A stretch of 64,000 nucleotides of DNA from Shewanella intestini. Its GTDB lineage: Bacteria > Pseudomonadota > Gammaproteobacteria > Enterobacterales > Shewanellaceae. This document shows, piece by piece, positions 1-7,316 of this stretch; the first letter of the stretch is position 1, and the number at the start of each line of letters is the position of its first letter. The notes below the pieces were generated by a model. The model was given only the letters and a program-made list of their open reading frames with translations. It searched no databases and was not told where the DNA came from. The stretch covers positions 44,389-108,388 of the forward strand of contig NZ_JAAIKR010000016.1 in the NCBI RefSeq assembly GCF_018221465.1. Reading direction: 5' to 3'. The position numbers were made by a program, and so were the translations under genes.

Positions 1-283
1 CTCGATGAAAGTGGACGCGGGATTAACCGAAGCATTACGCAATCAAACTGCAATGCCAACTGAAAAACTTCAAGCATTACATAAATTTACTTTGGCAATG
101 GTACGTCAACGCGGTAATGTTACTGACGAACAAATAGCTGAATTTTTTGCAGCAGGTTATGCGCAGCAACAAGTGCTGGAAATTATCTTAGGCTTGTCAC
201 AAAAAGTCATCAGTAACTACGTTAATCATGTCGCTAAAACGCCTGTTGACCCTATGTTTAGCGATTTTGCATGGACTAAATAA
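1..283 (+). CDS. Carboxymuconolactone decarboxylase/AhpD-like protein, C-terminal part
   Basis: The reading frame is open at the left window edge, so this is the C-terminal part of a longer gene. The visible ~92 residues are an all-helical segment (ALRNQTAMPTEKLQALHKF, then EIILGLSQKVISNYVNHV) that resembles the second half of AhpD-like peroxidase/carboxymuconolactone decarboxylase proteins. The catalytic CxxC of AhpD-type members would lie upstream and cannot be seen. The internal ATG at position 5 is unlikely to be the true start. Family membership is by recognition of the tail pattern only. A hairpin follows the stop. Confidence 0.65.
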   Translation, partial: SMKVDAGLTEALRNQTAMPTEKLQALHKFTLAMVRQRGNVTDEQIAEFFAAGYAQQQVLEIILGLSQKVISNYVNHVAKTPVDPMFSDFAWTK

Positions 284-300
284 TCCATCAATGTCAGTTT

Positions 301-340
301 GTTGTTGATGTCAATTGCGCAAGTAACTGACATCAACAAC
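301..340. terminator. Inverted repeat after the AhpD-like gene
   Basis: A 12-bp perfect inverted repeat (GTTGTTGATGTC at 301-312, GACATCAACAAC at 329-340) with a 16-nt loop starts 17 nt after the stop codon. It is not GC-rich and lacks a U-tract, so it is a weak terminator candidate or an mRNA 3'-end stabiliser. The rest of the 284-602 gap shows nothing else recognisable. Confidence 0.4.
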
Positions 341-602
341 CACATTGTTAACAACCGTTACTTTACTTCCAGCATGACACCCACCCAAAAAAAAACCATA
401 ACACATTGATTAACAATACAAATAAAGCATTAGCAAACCCTAAATCACTGACATTATCATGGGTTAAATATGTGCTATATTTAAGGCACTTTTCAGTTGT
501 GCCCATGCCTATATCATCGCATCGCTGCCGACGGCATCAGCACGTTGTGGCAGTTATCAATAGTCGGTAATGCGTGCAACACAGGTTTGCAATGGACGCA
601 AT

Positions 603-1514
603 ATGATTGAATCATTTAACTTTTTCAAATCCATTCTCGACACTATGACCGAGCACATCGTGGTCATAAATACCCAAGGTAATATTGTGTTTGTGAATCA
701 TGCCTGGAAGACATTTAGTCAATTAAACGAATGTACTATTAACGACCCTTGGGATGATGTTAATTACTTAGCAGTGTGTGACAACGCCGCTGCGATGGGA
801 GATGAATTTGGCATTAAAGCTGCCAAAGGTATTCGCGCGGTGATAAATAAACAACAAGACAACTTTTATTTTGAATACCCATGCCACAGCCAAACTGATA
901 AGCGCTGGTTTATGATGCGCACCACGCCATTTATAACCAATGACAAAGCCTATTTTGTTATCTCTCACCAAAACATTACCGAAAGAAAAGTCGCCGAAGA
1001 AAAAGTCCTTAACTTGTCGCGCATTGACGGTTTAACAGCTATTCCTAATCGCCGCTATTTTGATGAATTCATTAGTGATGAATGGCGTCGCTGTAAGCGC
1101 CTTAATATGCCAATTTCACTCGCTATGGTCGACCTTGACCACTTTAAACTGCTAAATGACACTTACGGCCACCAAGCTGGCGATGAATGTTTGAAATCCA
1201 TTGGCCACATTCTTAAAAACTTTGGACAACGCACTGGCGATTTAAGTGCACGTTACGGTGGCGAAGAATTTGCCTTAGTGTTCGGTAACACGACCAAAAC
1301 ACAGGCGGTAAACTTGTCAAAAAAACTATTGGAACAAATTCGTGCCCTGAAAATATCCAACAAATATTCGCCCACCCTCGCTATCTTAACCGCCAGCATT
1401 GGAGTCGCTACCATGCAACCTAATGGCACTAATGGCCATGATCAATTGATAAAAGAAGCCGACCGTTTGCTTTATATCGCCAAACAGCATGGCCGTAATG
1501 GCTTGCATTACTAA
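603..1514 (+). CDS. PAS domain-containing diguanylate cyclase (GGDEF)
   Basis: Predicted to make cyclic di-GMP from two GTP in response to a signal sensed by an N-terminal PAS domain (about residues 8-130: HIVVINTQGNIVFVNHAW, ending in the PAC-like NITERK). A GGDEF domain fills the rest, with DGLTAIPNRRYFDE, DLDHFKLLNDTYGHQAGD and an intact catalytic GGEEF. An RTGD motif five residues before GGEEF fits the inhibitory I-site that binds product. There is no signal peptide or membrane segment, so it should be cytosolic. The frame also allows an ATG at 570; the ATG at 603 sits directly before the PAS fold and is preferred, but neither has a good ribosome site. Confidence 0.88.
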   Translation: MIESFNFFKSILDTMTEHIVVINTQGNIVFVNHAWKTFSQLNECTINDPWDDVNYLAVCDNAAAMGDEFGIKAAKGIRAVINKQQDNFYFEYPCHSQTDKRWFMMRTTPFITNDKAYFVISHQNITERKVAEEKVLNLSRIDGLTAIPNRRYFDEFISDEWRRCKRLNMPISLAMVDLDHFKLLNDTYGHQAGDECLKSIGHILKNFGQRTGDLSARYGGEEFALVFGNTTKTQAVNLSKKLLEQIRALKISNKYSPTLAILTASIGVATMQPNGTNGHDQLIKEADRLLYIAKQHGRNGLHY

Positions 1515-1640
1515 CGCCTTATTCGTGCATTTTTATCTTTTGTGCTTGGAGGGCGCAGGCGGTTATCACGCTTTTAGCATAACATGGTAACCTTAACGTT
1601 ATTTTTGTCGTCCACTCATCTAAGCTGAAGGTTATCTATT

Positions 1641-2336
1641 ATGTCCCCCGCACTGCACAAATCTGCCGCGCTATTTATACTGTTATTGGCTATGCCAACT
1701 TTTGCAAATGAGCTCACCCGTATCACCTTAGACAACGGCGCAGTGGTGCAGCTTAATGATGACTTCACTTGGGAATATGTCATTTTAACCAGTCAGCGAC
1801 CTGATACTCAAAAAGCCACAATAGAACAAACAAGCTCAGCAACTGCAGCTAATACTACGAGCAACACGACGGCTAGCACATTCACTCAAGCGACTTCTGG
1901 ATCAATCTCAAATCCGGTCATACCCGCAACCGAACTCGCTTCAACGCCAAATATTGACCAAGTTCCTACCTTAACCCAAGCAGCAATAACTCAAGCGGCC
2001 TTATTGAAATCAACCGCGAAAGGCGATGTTAAAATCAGCTATATCAAACATCAATGGGACGATGATCGCTTAGGGTTAACCTTTGAACTGAGCAGTAACA
2101 GCCCTGAACATTATGTGATGATAGCGCTTGAAATCAGTTTATTTGCCGACGATGGCCACCTGCTAAAACAGCAAACGGTAAAAGTATGGAAAGCTATTTT
2201 TAGAATGCCAGAAACCTACTTACGTAAAGGCGAAACTCGAAGCAGCAACATCATTTGGATTGACGGTATTGACCAATCCCAATGGTCAAAACAATTAATC
2301 AGTTTAAAAATAAAGAAAATGGACTCAAGAATGTAA
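1641..2336 (+). CDS. DUF3157 family secreted protein
   Basis: A 231-residue protein with a clear N-terminal signal peptide (hydrophobic LFILLLAMPTFA, cleavage likely after FANE). The mature N-terminus ITLDNGAVVQLNDDFTWEY is the pattern that recalls DUF3157, a gammaproteobacterial family of unknown function. Residues ~55-120 are a Thr/Ser/Ala-rich linker. The C-terminal half is a beta-rich domain. Likely periplasmic. It stands alone between the diguanylate cyclase and the beta-propeller gene. No catalytic residues are recognised and no function is proposed. Confidence 0.6.
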   Translation: MSPALHKSAALFILLLAMPTFANELTRITLDNGAVVQLNDDFTWEYVILTSQRPDTQKATIEQTSSATAANTTSNTTASTFTQATSGSISNPVIPATELASTPNIDQVPTLTQAAITQAALLKSTAKGDVKISYIKHQWDDDRLGLTFELSSNSPEHYVMIALEISLFADDGHLLKQQTVKVWKAIFRMPETYLRKGETRSSNIIWIDGIDQSQWSKQLISLKIKKMDSRM

Positions 2337-2402
2337 CCGTAACGCTCACACTCGCGTCAGCTCAGTTGCTAATTCATTCGTCAGCAGTATAAACACATCT
2401 AC

Positions 2403-2451
2403 ATGTTTGCCATTAACCTTTATCTTTATCTTTATCTTTAATGGCAAACAT
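2403..2451. repeat. Hairpin with hexanucleotide repeat in its loop
   Basis: A perfect 14-bp inverted repeat (ATGTTTGCCATTAA at 2403-2416, TTAATGGCAAACAT at 2438-2451) encloses a 21-nt loop made of about three copies of TTTATC. It lies ~70 nt after the DUF3157 stop and could end that transcript, although there is no U-tract. The remaining part of the 2337-2702 gap holds only the promoter region of the next gene. Confidence 0.6.
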
Positions 2452-2702
2452 CAGTTACTCAGCCAACATCATTGGCAAAAAGTCACACCATTTACAGCCT
2501 AATGGTTTGTTTCAAGCTTTAAAATAAGCGCTTTAATCCAACTTGCACTCGCCTATCATCGCCGTGAAAACGGACGCTAGCAACTATATCTAATTTAAAG
2601 TAACTTACTAAAATAAAGCCGTTTATAAGATAAAATCACCACAGTTTTAAGGTTCATTGATGTAACCGCAATTTCAATAATTGCTAAAACAAGGATGCCA
2701 CC

Positions 2703-3812
2703 ATGCTAAAGCCCGCTTTATTGCTGACAATGTTACTCACGCCACTGTCAATATCAGTTTCATCCCATGCGTTACCACTTGAAAACATCACCTTACCTAA
2801 AGGTTTTTCAATTGATTTATATGCTGACAAAGTCACTAATGCTCGGCAAATGGCATTAGGAGATAACGGCACCGTTTTTGTTGGCAGTCGCCGAGCAGGT
2901 AATGTTTACGCGTTAATTGATAGCAATAATGACAACCGCGCCGACCAACAAATTACTATCGCCAAAGATTTATTTATGCCATCAGGTTTAGCATTTCATC
3001 AAGGCAGTTTATATGTGGCCGAGGTCGATAAAATATGGCGCTATAACAACATAGAACAATCACTTCCTACCATTCCTGCCCCAGAATTGGTTTATAACAA
3101 GTTACCCAATAAGTCACACCACGGCTGGAAAAACATTAAATTTGGCCCAGACGGCAAGCTGTATATCCCCGTTGGCGCACCTTGCAATGTTTGTGACGAA
3201 CCATTGCCGTTTTCATCTATTTTGAAATTGAATGTCGACACTAAAAAAGTCACCACGGTTGCCCGCGGAGTACGTAATAGCGTGGGGTTTGATTTTCATC
3301 CACAAACAGGTCAATTATGGTTTACCGACAACGGCCGCGACATGATGGGCGATGATTTACCCGATGACGAACTCAACCGAGTCACCCAAGTTGGGCAGCA
3401 TTTTGGCTTTCCGTATGTGCACAATACTGACATAGCTGATCCGGAGTTTTACGATCCAAACAAGGCTAAGCTTAATACCGCGCCCGAGCTTAATTTAGGA
3501 GCGCACGTGGCGGCATTAGGCATGGAGTTTTATTTAGGTAAGCAATTTCCGGCTCAATATTATGGCAATATTTTTATCGCCCAACATGGCTCATGGAACC
3601 GCAGCAGTAAAGTGGGATACCGCATCATGCAGGTCAAACTGCAAGGCAGTAAAGTGGTAGATTATCAGCCTTTTGCAACCGGATGGTTACAGGGAGAGAA
3701 AAGCTGGGGACGCCCAGTTGCGGTGTTAACCATGCCAGATGGTGCATTGTTAGTGTCTGATGACGCCGCCAATGCGGTTTATCGAATTAGTTATCAAGCG
3801 ACGACGGATTAA
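2703..3812 (+). CDS. Sorbosone/glucose dehydrogenase-like beta-propeller protein (PQQ-type fold)
   Basis: A 369-residue exported protein with a signal peptide (LLLTMLLTPLSISVSSHA). It has the six-bladed propeller pattern of soluble PQQ-dependent sugar or sorbosone dehydrogenases: RQMALGDNGTVFVGSR, LAFHQGSLYVAEVDKIWRY, GWKNIKFGPDGKLYIPVG, NSVGFDFHPQTGQLWFTDNGRD, FIAQHGSWNRSSKVGYR and a last blade DGALLVSDDAANAVYR. Family members oxidise aldoses or sorbosone in the periplasm, but the substrate here is unknown. Two Cys (APCNVCDE) sit in the loop region often seen in this group. A strong ribosome site (AAGGATG) precedes the ATG. The neighbouring KdgM-type porin may hint at saccharide use. Confidence 0.8.
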   Translation: MLKPALLLTMLLTPLSISVSSHALPLENITLPKGFSIDLYADKVTNARQMALGDNGTVFVGSRRAGNVYALIDSNNDNRADQQITIAKDLFMPSGLAFHQGSLYVAEVDKIWRYNNIEQSLPTIPAPELVYNKLPNKSHHGWKNIKFGPDGKLYIPVGAPCNVCDEPLPFSSILKLNVDTKKVTTVARGVRNSVGFDFHPQTGQLWFTDNGRDMMGDDLPDDELNRVTQVGQHFGFPYVHNTDIADPEFYDPNKAKLNTAPELNLGAHVAALGMEFYLGKQFPAQYYGNIFIAQHGSWNRSSKVGYRIMQVKLQGSKVVDYQPFATGWLQGEKSWGRPVAVLTMPDGALLVSDDAANAVYRISYQATTD

Positions 3813-3882
3813 ACATGCATTTTGGATGACGAATCCCATTCACTCGGCCAACTTATTAAAGGCATATTTAGCCAATAACAAA

Positions 3883-3905
3883 AGCAGCTATTTAAACTAG
3901 CTGCT
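3883..3905 (-). terminator. Terminator of the KdgM-like porin gene
   Basis: AGCAGCTA/TAGCTGCT stem (8 bp) with a 7-nt loop. Read on the minus strand it is followed by TTTTGTT, so it best serves the leftward porin gene that ends at 3960. It also sits 70 nt past the rightward propeller gene. Confidence 0.6.
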
Positions 3906-3959
3906 CTGATGAACGCCTTTGAAACGCTGTTATGGTGCGCAATCTATTATGTAGTGATA

Positions 3960-4643
3960 CTAGAAACTATAACGGATACCTACACGGCTTCTTAATTCAC
4001 GTTGACTGGTGTGGCTGTCCACCAACACATCACCAAATTCAACCCATGGTGTCCACTTACCCGCTTTGTAATGCGCGGTTAAGTTAGTTTCATAATTGGT
4101 GCGTTTATTATTGAATAATATGTAATCTGAATGGTCGGCATAATAATAATTACCTTCTAAACCCAAGCTCCAATTTTGATATTTATAACCAATGTTGGTC
4201 GTAAAGCGATGGCGTAAACGCTTTATATCTTCACTCGGTTTCATATCTAAACGATAACGACCACTTATCGATAAACCTTGAATATTACCTGGATAATAGG
4301 TTAATCGCAGTTGAGGTTTGTAGGTCTTATTACCAGAAGAACTCACTTCAATTGGCAAACCTGGAGATAAAGTCCACTGGTCATTTAACTTTAACTTATA
4401 GCCAAACGCCAGTTCAGCACCATTAAAATGGAGATCTTTCATAAACTCCGCATCTTTACCCTTGTATTTAAGTTCTAAAGAAACGGCGTATTTTTTATCA
4501 AAGGTATGACCGATTTTTACACGACTTGCGTGCCGATCAGTGCTGTGTTTGTATTCGTGTCTAAAGTCTATTGAAGTCGCCATTGCATTCGGACTTAGCA
4601 AAGCCAATCCAACAGCAACTAAAGTAATAAGGTTAGATTTCAT
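3960..4643 (-). CDS. KdgM-family oligosaccharide porin
   Basis: A 227-residue outer-membrane beta-barrel with a signal peptide (LITLVAVGLALLSPNAMA) and the typical C-terminal aromatic residue (RYSF). The mature N-terminus SIDFRHEYKHSTDRHASRVK and the alternating strands match KdgM, the 12-stranded oligogalacturonate-specific monomeric porin family, and length fits. Substrate is uncertain: Shewanella-type members are often annotated this way without nearby pectin genes, and none is present here. The AT-rich 330-nt region upstream (4644-4973) shows no operator I can name. Confidence 0.75.
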   Translation of the reverse strand: MKSNLITLVAVGLALLSPNAMATSIDFRHEYKHSTDRHASRVKIGHTFDKKYAVSLELKYKGKDAEFMKDLHFNGAELAFGYKLKLNDQWTLSPGLPIEVSSSGNKTYKPQLRLTYYPGNIQGLSISGRYRLDMKPSEDIKRLRHRFTTNIGYKYQNWSLGLEGNYYYADHSDYILFNNKRTNYETNLTAHYKAGKWTPWVEFGDVLVDSHTSQRELRSRVGIRYSF

Positions 4644-4973
4644 ATTAAATACTATCTAATGGCTACGATATTTGTATTACAATACGATTCACTAATTCAG
4701 CCAATACGAGTTAACCTGAAACGTGATCCAGCCCCAAACAAGCGCTTTTAAAGTGATTTATGTTTAAAGTTAACGATCGAATGTATCATTTATGTACATT
4801 TAAAATGTCAATTGATCATACAATTTAACATTTGGAGCAATATTTTTTCTTGTAACGCCTTGCCAGCGTCCATCATGTTTACATACAAATGGTTAATTTT
4901 TTTTATCCATGGGTGAGTTTCAAACTTCGTTGTTATTTTGAAATAACGTTTTTATTTCCAAACAACATTTATC

Positions 4974-5115
4974 TTTCCAAACTTCGTTTGGATTAACACC
5001 GTGGGTTTTCCACCCACACCCGACCAAAAGGGAGTGAACTGCGACTCCCTCTTGCTTTTGACTAAGAGCTACGCCCCGCAGTCCCAACGAAATTTAAACA
5101 GCAAAATTTTCAGGC
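4974..5115 (+). repeat. Multi-hairpin repeat, copy A1 (solo)
   Basis: Copy of a structured repeat built from successive stem-loops: CCAAAC/GTTTGG (4977-4991), GTGGGT/ACCCAC around 5000-5018, GGGAGT/ACTCCC (5030-5049), and GAAATTT/AAATTTTC (5089-5111). The first three stems are nearly identical to copies A2 and A3, while the fourth has a different sequence that still pairs. Short reading frames through it merely translate the repeat. Confidence 0.8.
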
Positions 5116-5119
5116 ATCT

Positions 5120-5386
5120 ATTTCCAAACTCCGTTTGGATTAACACCGTGGGTTTTCCACCCACACCCGACCAAAAGGGAGTGAACGGCAACTCCCTCTT
5201 GGAACACCCACCCGCTCCAACGAAATAATCTGAAAAACGATTATTTCCAATGGAGGAATCAATAGCTTTAAACCTCGTTTGTAGGCTGCTTCGGTAATCT
5301 TCAAAAATTACTAACGCTTACGATGGGGCGTCCCTTCCCCTCGAAAGCTAGCCAGAATCTTAAGTACAGGATGTACTAAATGCCTT
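5120..5386 (+). repeat. Multi-hairpin repeat, copy A2
   Basis: Stems: CCAAAC/GTTTGG (5124-5138), GTGGGT/ACCCAC, GGGAGT/ACTCCC (5177-5196), then a long one with GAAATAATC/GATTATTTC (5222-5247) capped outside by CTCCA/TGGAG (5215-5255). A tail from 5256 resembles that of A3 (TTTGTAGG..CTTCAAA; CTAACGC followed by GGGG/CCCC). Copy B1 faces it in inverse orientation at 5761-5868, and the space between (5387-5760) holds further small inverted repeats such as GGCAGG/CCTGCC and GCGAAT/ATTCGC but no convincing gene. Confidence 0.8.
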
Positions 5387-5760
5387 GAAGCACATGGATG
5401 TGCGAGAAAGGCCATGGCCAGACTCACGCAATTTTCTTGCTTACCTCAATTCAATTGCAGCTTTCATAGAAAATAAAAATCAGTTTAAAGCTATAAAAAA
5501 TGGGTTATGTAACAACAAATGAACTTGCAGGCTCAACAGTCTCCGTTGGAAGTGTCCGAATGCGTTGAGCAAATTTGCGTGATGGAGGCAGGTCATTCTC
5601 GTGCATCCATGCACTACATGACATTCAGTCTTCCTGCCTATCGACGCTGACATAGCCTCAGTTGAGCCATGGTCACTTCTTGGCATCCCTGCCATCGTGA
5701 CATCAGTAAATCCATTTACAAGCGATGGCGAATCTGAGGCGGTAGCAAATTCGCTCTGTA

Positions 5761-5868
5761 GCATGAGGAAGAACACTTCGCCGGAGCGGCAAGGCTCTTA
5801 TGAAAATCAGCGAAAAGGGAAATGCTGTTGTTTCCCTTTCGTCGGGTGTGGGCGAAGCACCACGACTT
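5761..5868 (-). repeat. Multi-hairpin repeat, inverted copy B1
   Basis: Read on the minus strand it follows the same plan as the A copies: GTCGTGGTGCTTCGCCCACACCCG-type start, then a 9-bp AAAGGGAAA/TTTCCCTTT stem (5814-5839) where A copies have GGGAGT/ACTCCC, then a CTCCGGCGAAG..CTTC segment. It faces copy A2, giving a ~750-bp composite with inverted ends. Confidence 0.75.
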
Positions 5869-5891
5869 TATTTCTTATTTCCATACTTACA

Positions 5892-6128
5892 AATTTCCAA
5901 ACTTTGTTTGGATTAACATCGTGGGTTTTCCACCCACACCCGACCAAAAGGGAGTGAGCGGCAACTCCCTCTTGGAACACCCACCCGCTCCAACGAAATA
6001 ATCTGAAAAGCGATTATTTCCAATGGAGTATTTTATAGCGTTAACCTTCATTTGTAGCCAGCTTCGGTAATCTACAAAAATCACTAACGCATCCGATGGG
6101 GCGTCCCTTCCCCTCGGAAGCGTTAGCT
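5892..6128 (+). repeat. Multi-hairpin repeat, copy A3
   Basis: Stems: CCAAAC/GTTTGG (5897-5911), GTGGGT/ACCCAC, GGGAGT/ACTCCC (5950-5969), CTCCA+GAAATAATC / GATTATTTC+TGGAG (5988-6028), TTTGTAG/CTACAAA (6051-6078), and a long final hairpin CTAACGC..TCCGA..GGGG / CCCC..TCGGA..GCGTTAG (6084-6126). This is the most complete copy; the 3' tail is best preserved here. Confidence 0.82.
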
Positions 6129-6250
6129 ATTTTCGAATAAGCATGAGGCTTACTCGCTTTGAAAGAGTAATTTCGTTGGGGCGGCAAGGGATATCGAAAA
6201 GGGAAATGCTGTTGTTTCCCTTTCGTCGGGTGTGGGCGAAGCATCACGAC
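6127..6250 (-). repeat. Multi-hairpin repeat, inverted copy B2
   Basis: Minus-strand copy facing A3, forming a compact ~360-bp composite (5892-6250). It contains the AAAGGGAAA/TTTCCCTTT stem (6198-6223) and TTACTC/GAGTAA (6150-6170) in the place where A copies carry AAATAATC/GATTATTT. The remaining 6251-6423 is AT-rich and is the promoter region of the DUF3800 gene. Confidence 0.78.
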
Positions 6251-6423
6251 TTTGACTTTTACACTCTAAAGCAATCAAGTGTATATTTTAAATAGAAAAA
6301 TAAATTACAGTAAGTTAAATAGATACTGTATATAAGTCATGAAATCAAAGAACCTATGTTCAGTAGCTAAATTTAAAAAATATTAGCTCAAATCTACGCT
6401 CTGGTAAGGAGGCTAGGCTACAT

Positions 6424-7218
6424 ATGAATAAAGGTAAACTTATTTGGCATGTCGCCTGTGATGAGTCTGGAATTGATGGCCAAGTATATTATGGCTTTGG
6501 CTCTCTCTGGATGAAATATCAAAGACGTGGAGACTTTACTAGGATTATTAGGGAATTAAGAGAAAAGCATGGTTACCATAACGAGATAAAATGGCAAAAG
6601 GCTCATAAAAAACAATATGCTGAATTCTATGCTGAATTAATTGATACTTTCTTTAAAAACTCATGGCTAGCATTTCACTGCATAGTTATTAGAAAGGGAA
6701 TGGTTGATAAAGAGTTTCACGATGGTGACTATGACCTAGCTATGCGTAAACACTTCACAAAACTGATATCTACTAAAATCATCGCCGTTAAAAAAGCGCA
6801 CCCTAATCGAGAGTGCGAATTTAGAGTAGAAGTTGATCCACTACCATCTAGATATAAAAAAGCAGATGAAGCTTTCCATAAAATTGCGAACAGCATGTTA
6901 AAAAAAGAATTCGGTGGCTCTGCATTAATCAAAACCGTAGTAACTAAAGACTCTAAAGAATCGGAACACATTCAGATTGCTGACTTCTTGCTTGGTGCTG
7001 TGATGAGCGCTTTTCAAGGTAAAGCATCGTCTCCAGCAAAATTAGCTGTAGCAACCAATATTGCTTTGTATTTAGGTTGGAAAGATTTAAAACATGATAC
7101 TTGGGGTACAGAAAGAAAATTTAATATTTGGTACTTCTTTGACCCAAGGGCTGGTGAGAGGGAAGTAACAACTGAGAACGTTAAACTAAAATACCCTTTA
7201 CCCAAGCGTGTGAAATAA
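6424..7218 (+). CDS. DUF3800 domain-containing protein
   Basis: A 264-residue soluble protein with the DUF3800 pattern: an N-terminal DESG (residues 13-16), EIKW (54-57), and a C-terminal IQIADFLLGAV segment preceded by DSKESE. Family knowledge: DUF3800 is widespread on mobile DNA and in phage-defence contexts, and its acidic residues are thought to form an RNase H-like nuclease centre; I know of no settled function. It has an unusually good ribosome site (AAGGAGG, ~9 nt before ATG) and is richer in A+T than its neighbours. It sits between the repeat cluster and the core genes lysS-prfB, which suggests insertion by transfer. Confidence 0.75.
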   Translation: MNKGKLIWHVACDESGIDGQVYYGFGSLWMKYQRRGDFTRIIRELREKHGYHNEIKWQKAHKKQYAEFYAELIDTFFKNSWLAFHCIVIRKGMVDKEFHDGDYDLAMRKHFTKLISTKIIAVKKAHPNRECEFRVEVDPLPSRYKKADEAFHKIANSMLKKEFGGSALIKTVVTKDSKESEHIQIADFLLGAVMSAFQGKASSPAKLAVATNIALYLGWKDLKHDTWGTERKFNIWYFFDPRAGEREVTTENVKLKYPLPKRVK

Positions 7219-7244
7219 ACTAGTTTATTCACTACTCTATCCAC

Positions 7245-7281
7245 AAAAAACCAGCCTCTTTTCCAAGTAGGCTGGTTTTTT
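7245..7281. terminator. Bidirectional terminator, DUF3800/lysS
   Basis: AAAAAACCAGCCT (7245-7257) pairs with AGGCTGGTTTTTT (7269-7281), with A- and T-runs on both sides. It lies between two converging genes and should end both transcripts. Confidence 0.85.
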
Positions 7282-7316
7282 AATGGTGATTATTAAGCCA
7301 ACGGCTTAATCAACAA

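Noticed and set aside
5001-5228. Short frame with a duplicated GFPPTPDQKGVN peptide
   Set aside because: It is the translation of two tandem copies of the hairpin repeat, with no ribosome site or independent support.
6084-6126. Possible integron attC site (CTAACGC/GCGTTAG ends)
   Set aside because: The core triplets do not fit the RYYYAAC/GTTRRRY arrangement, the loop is too short, and no cassette array or integrase is near.
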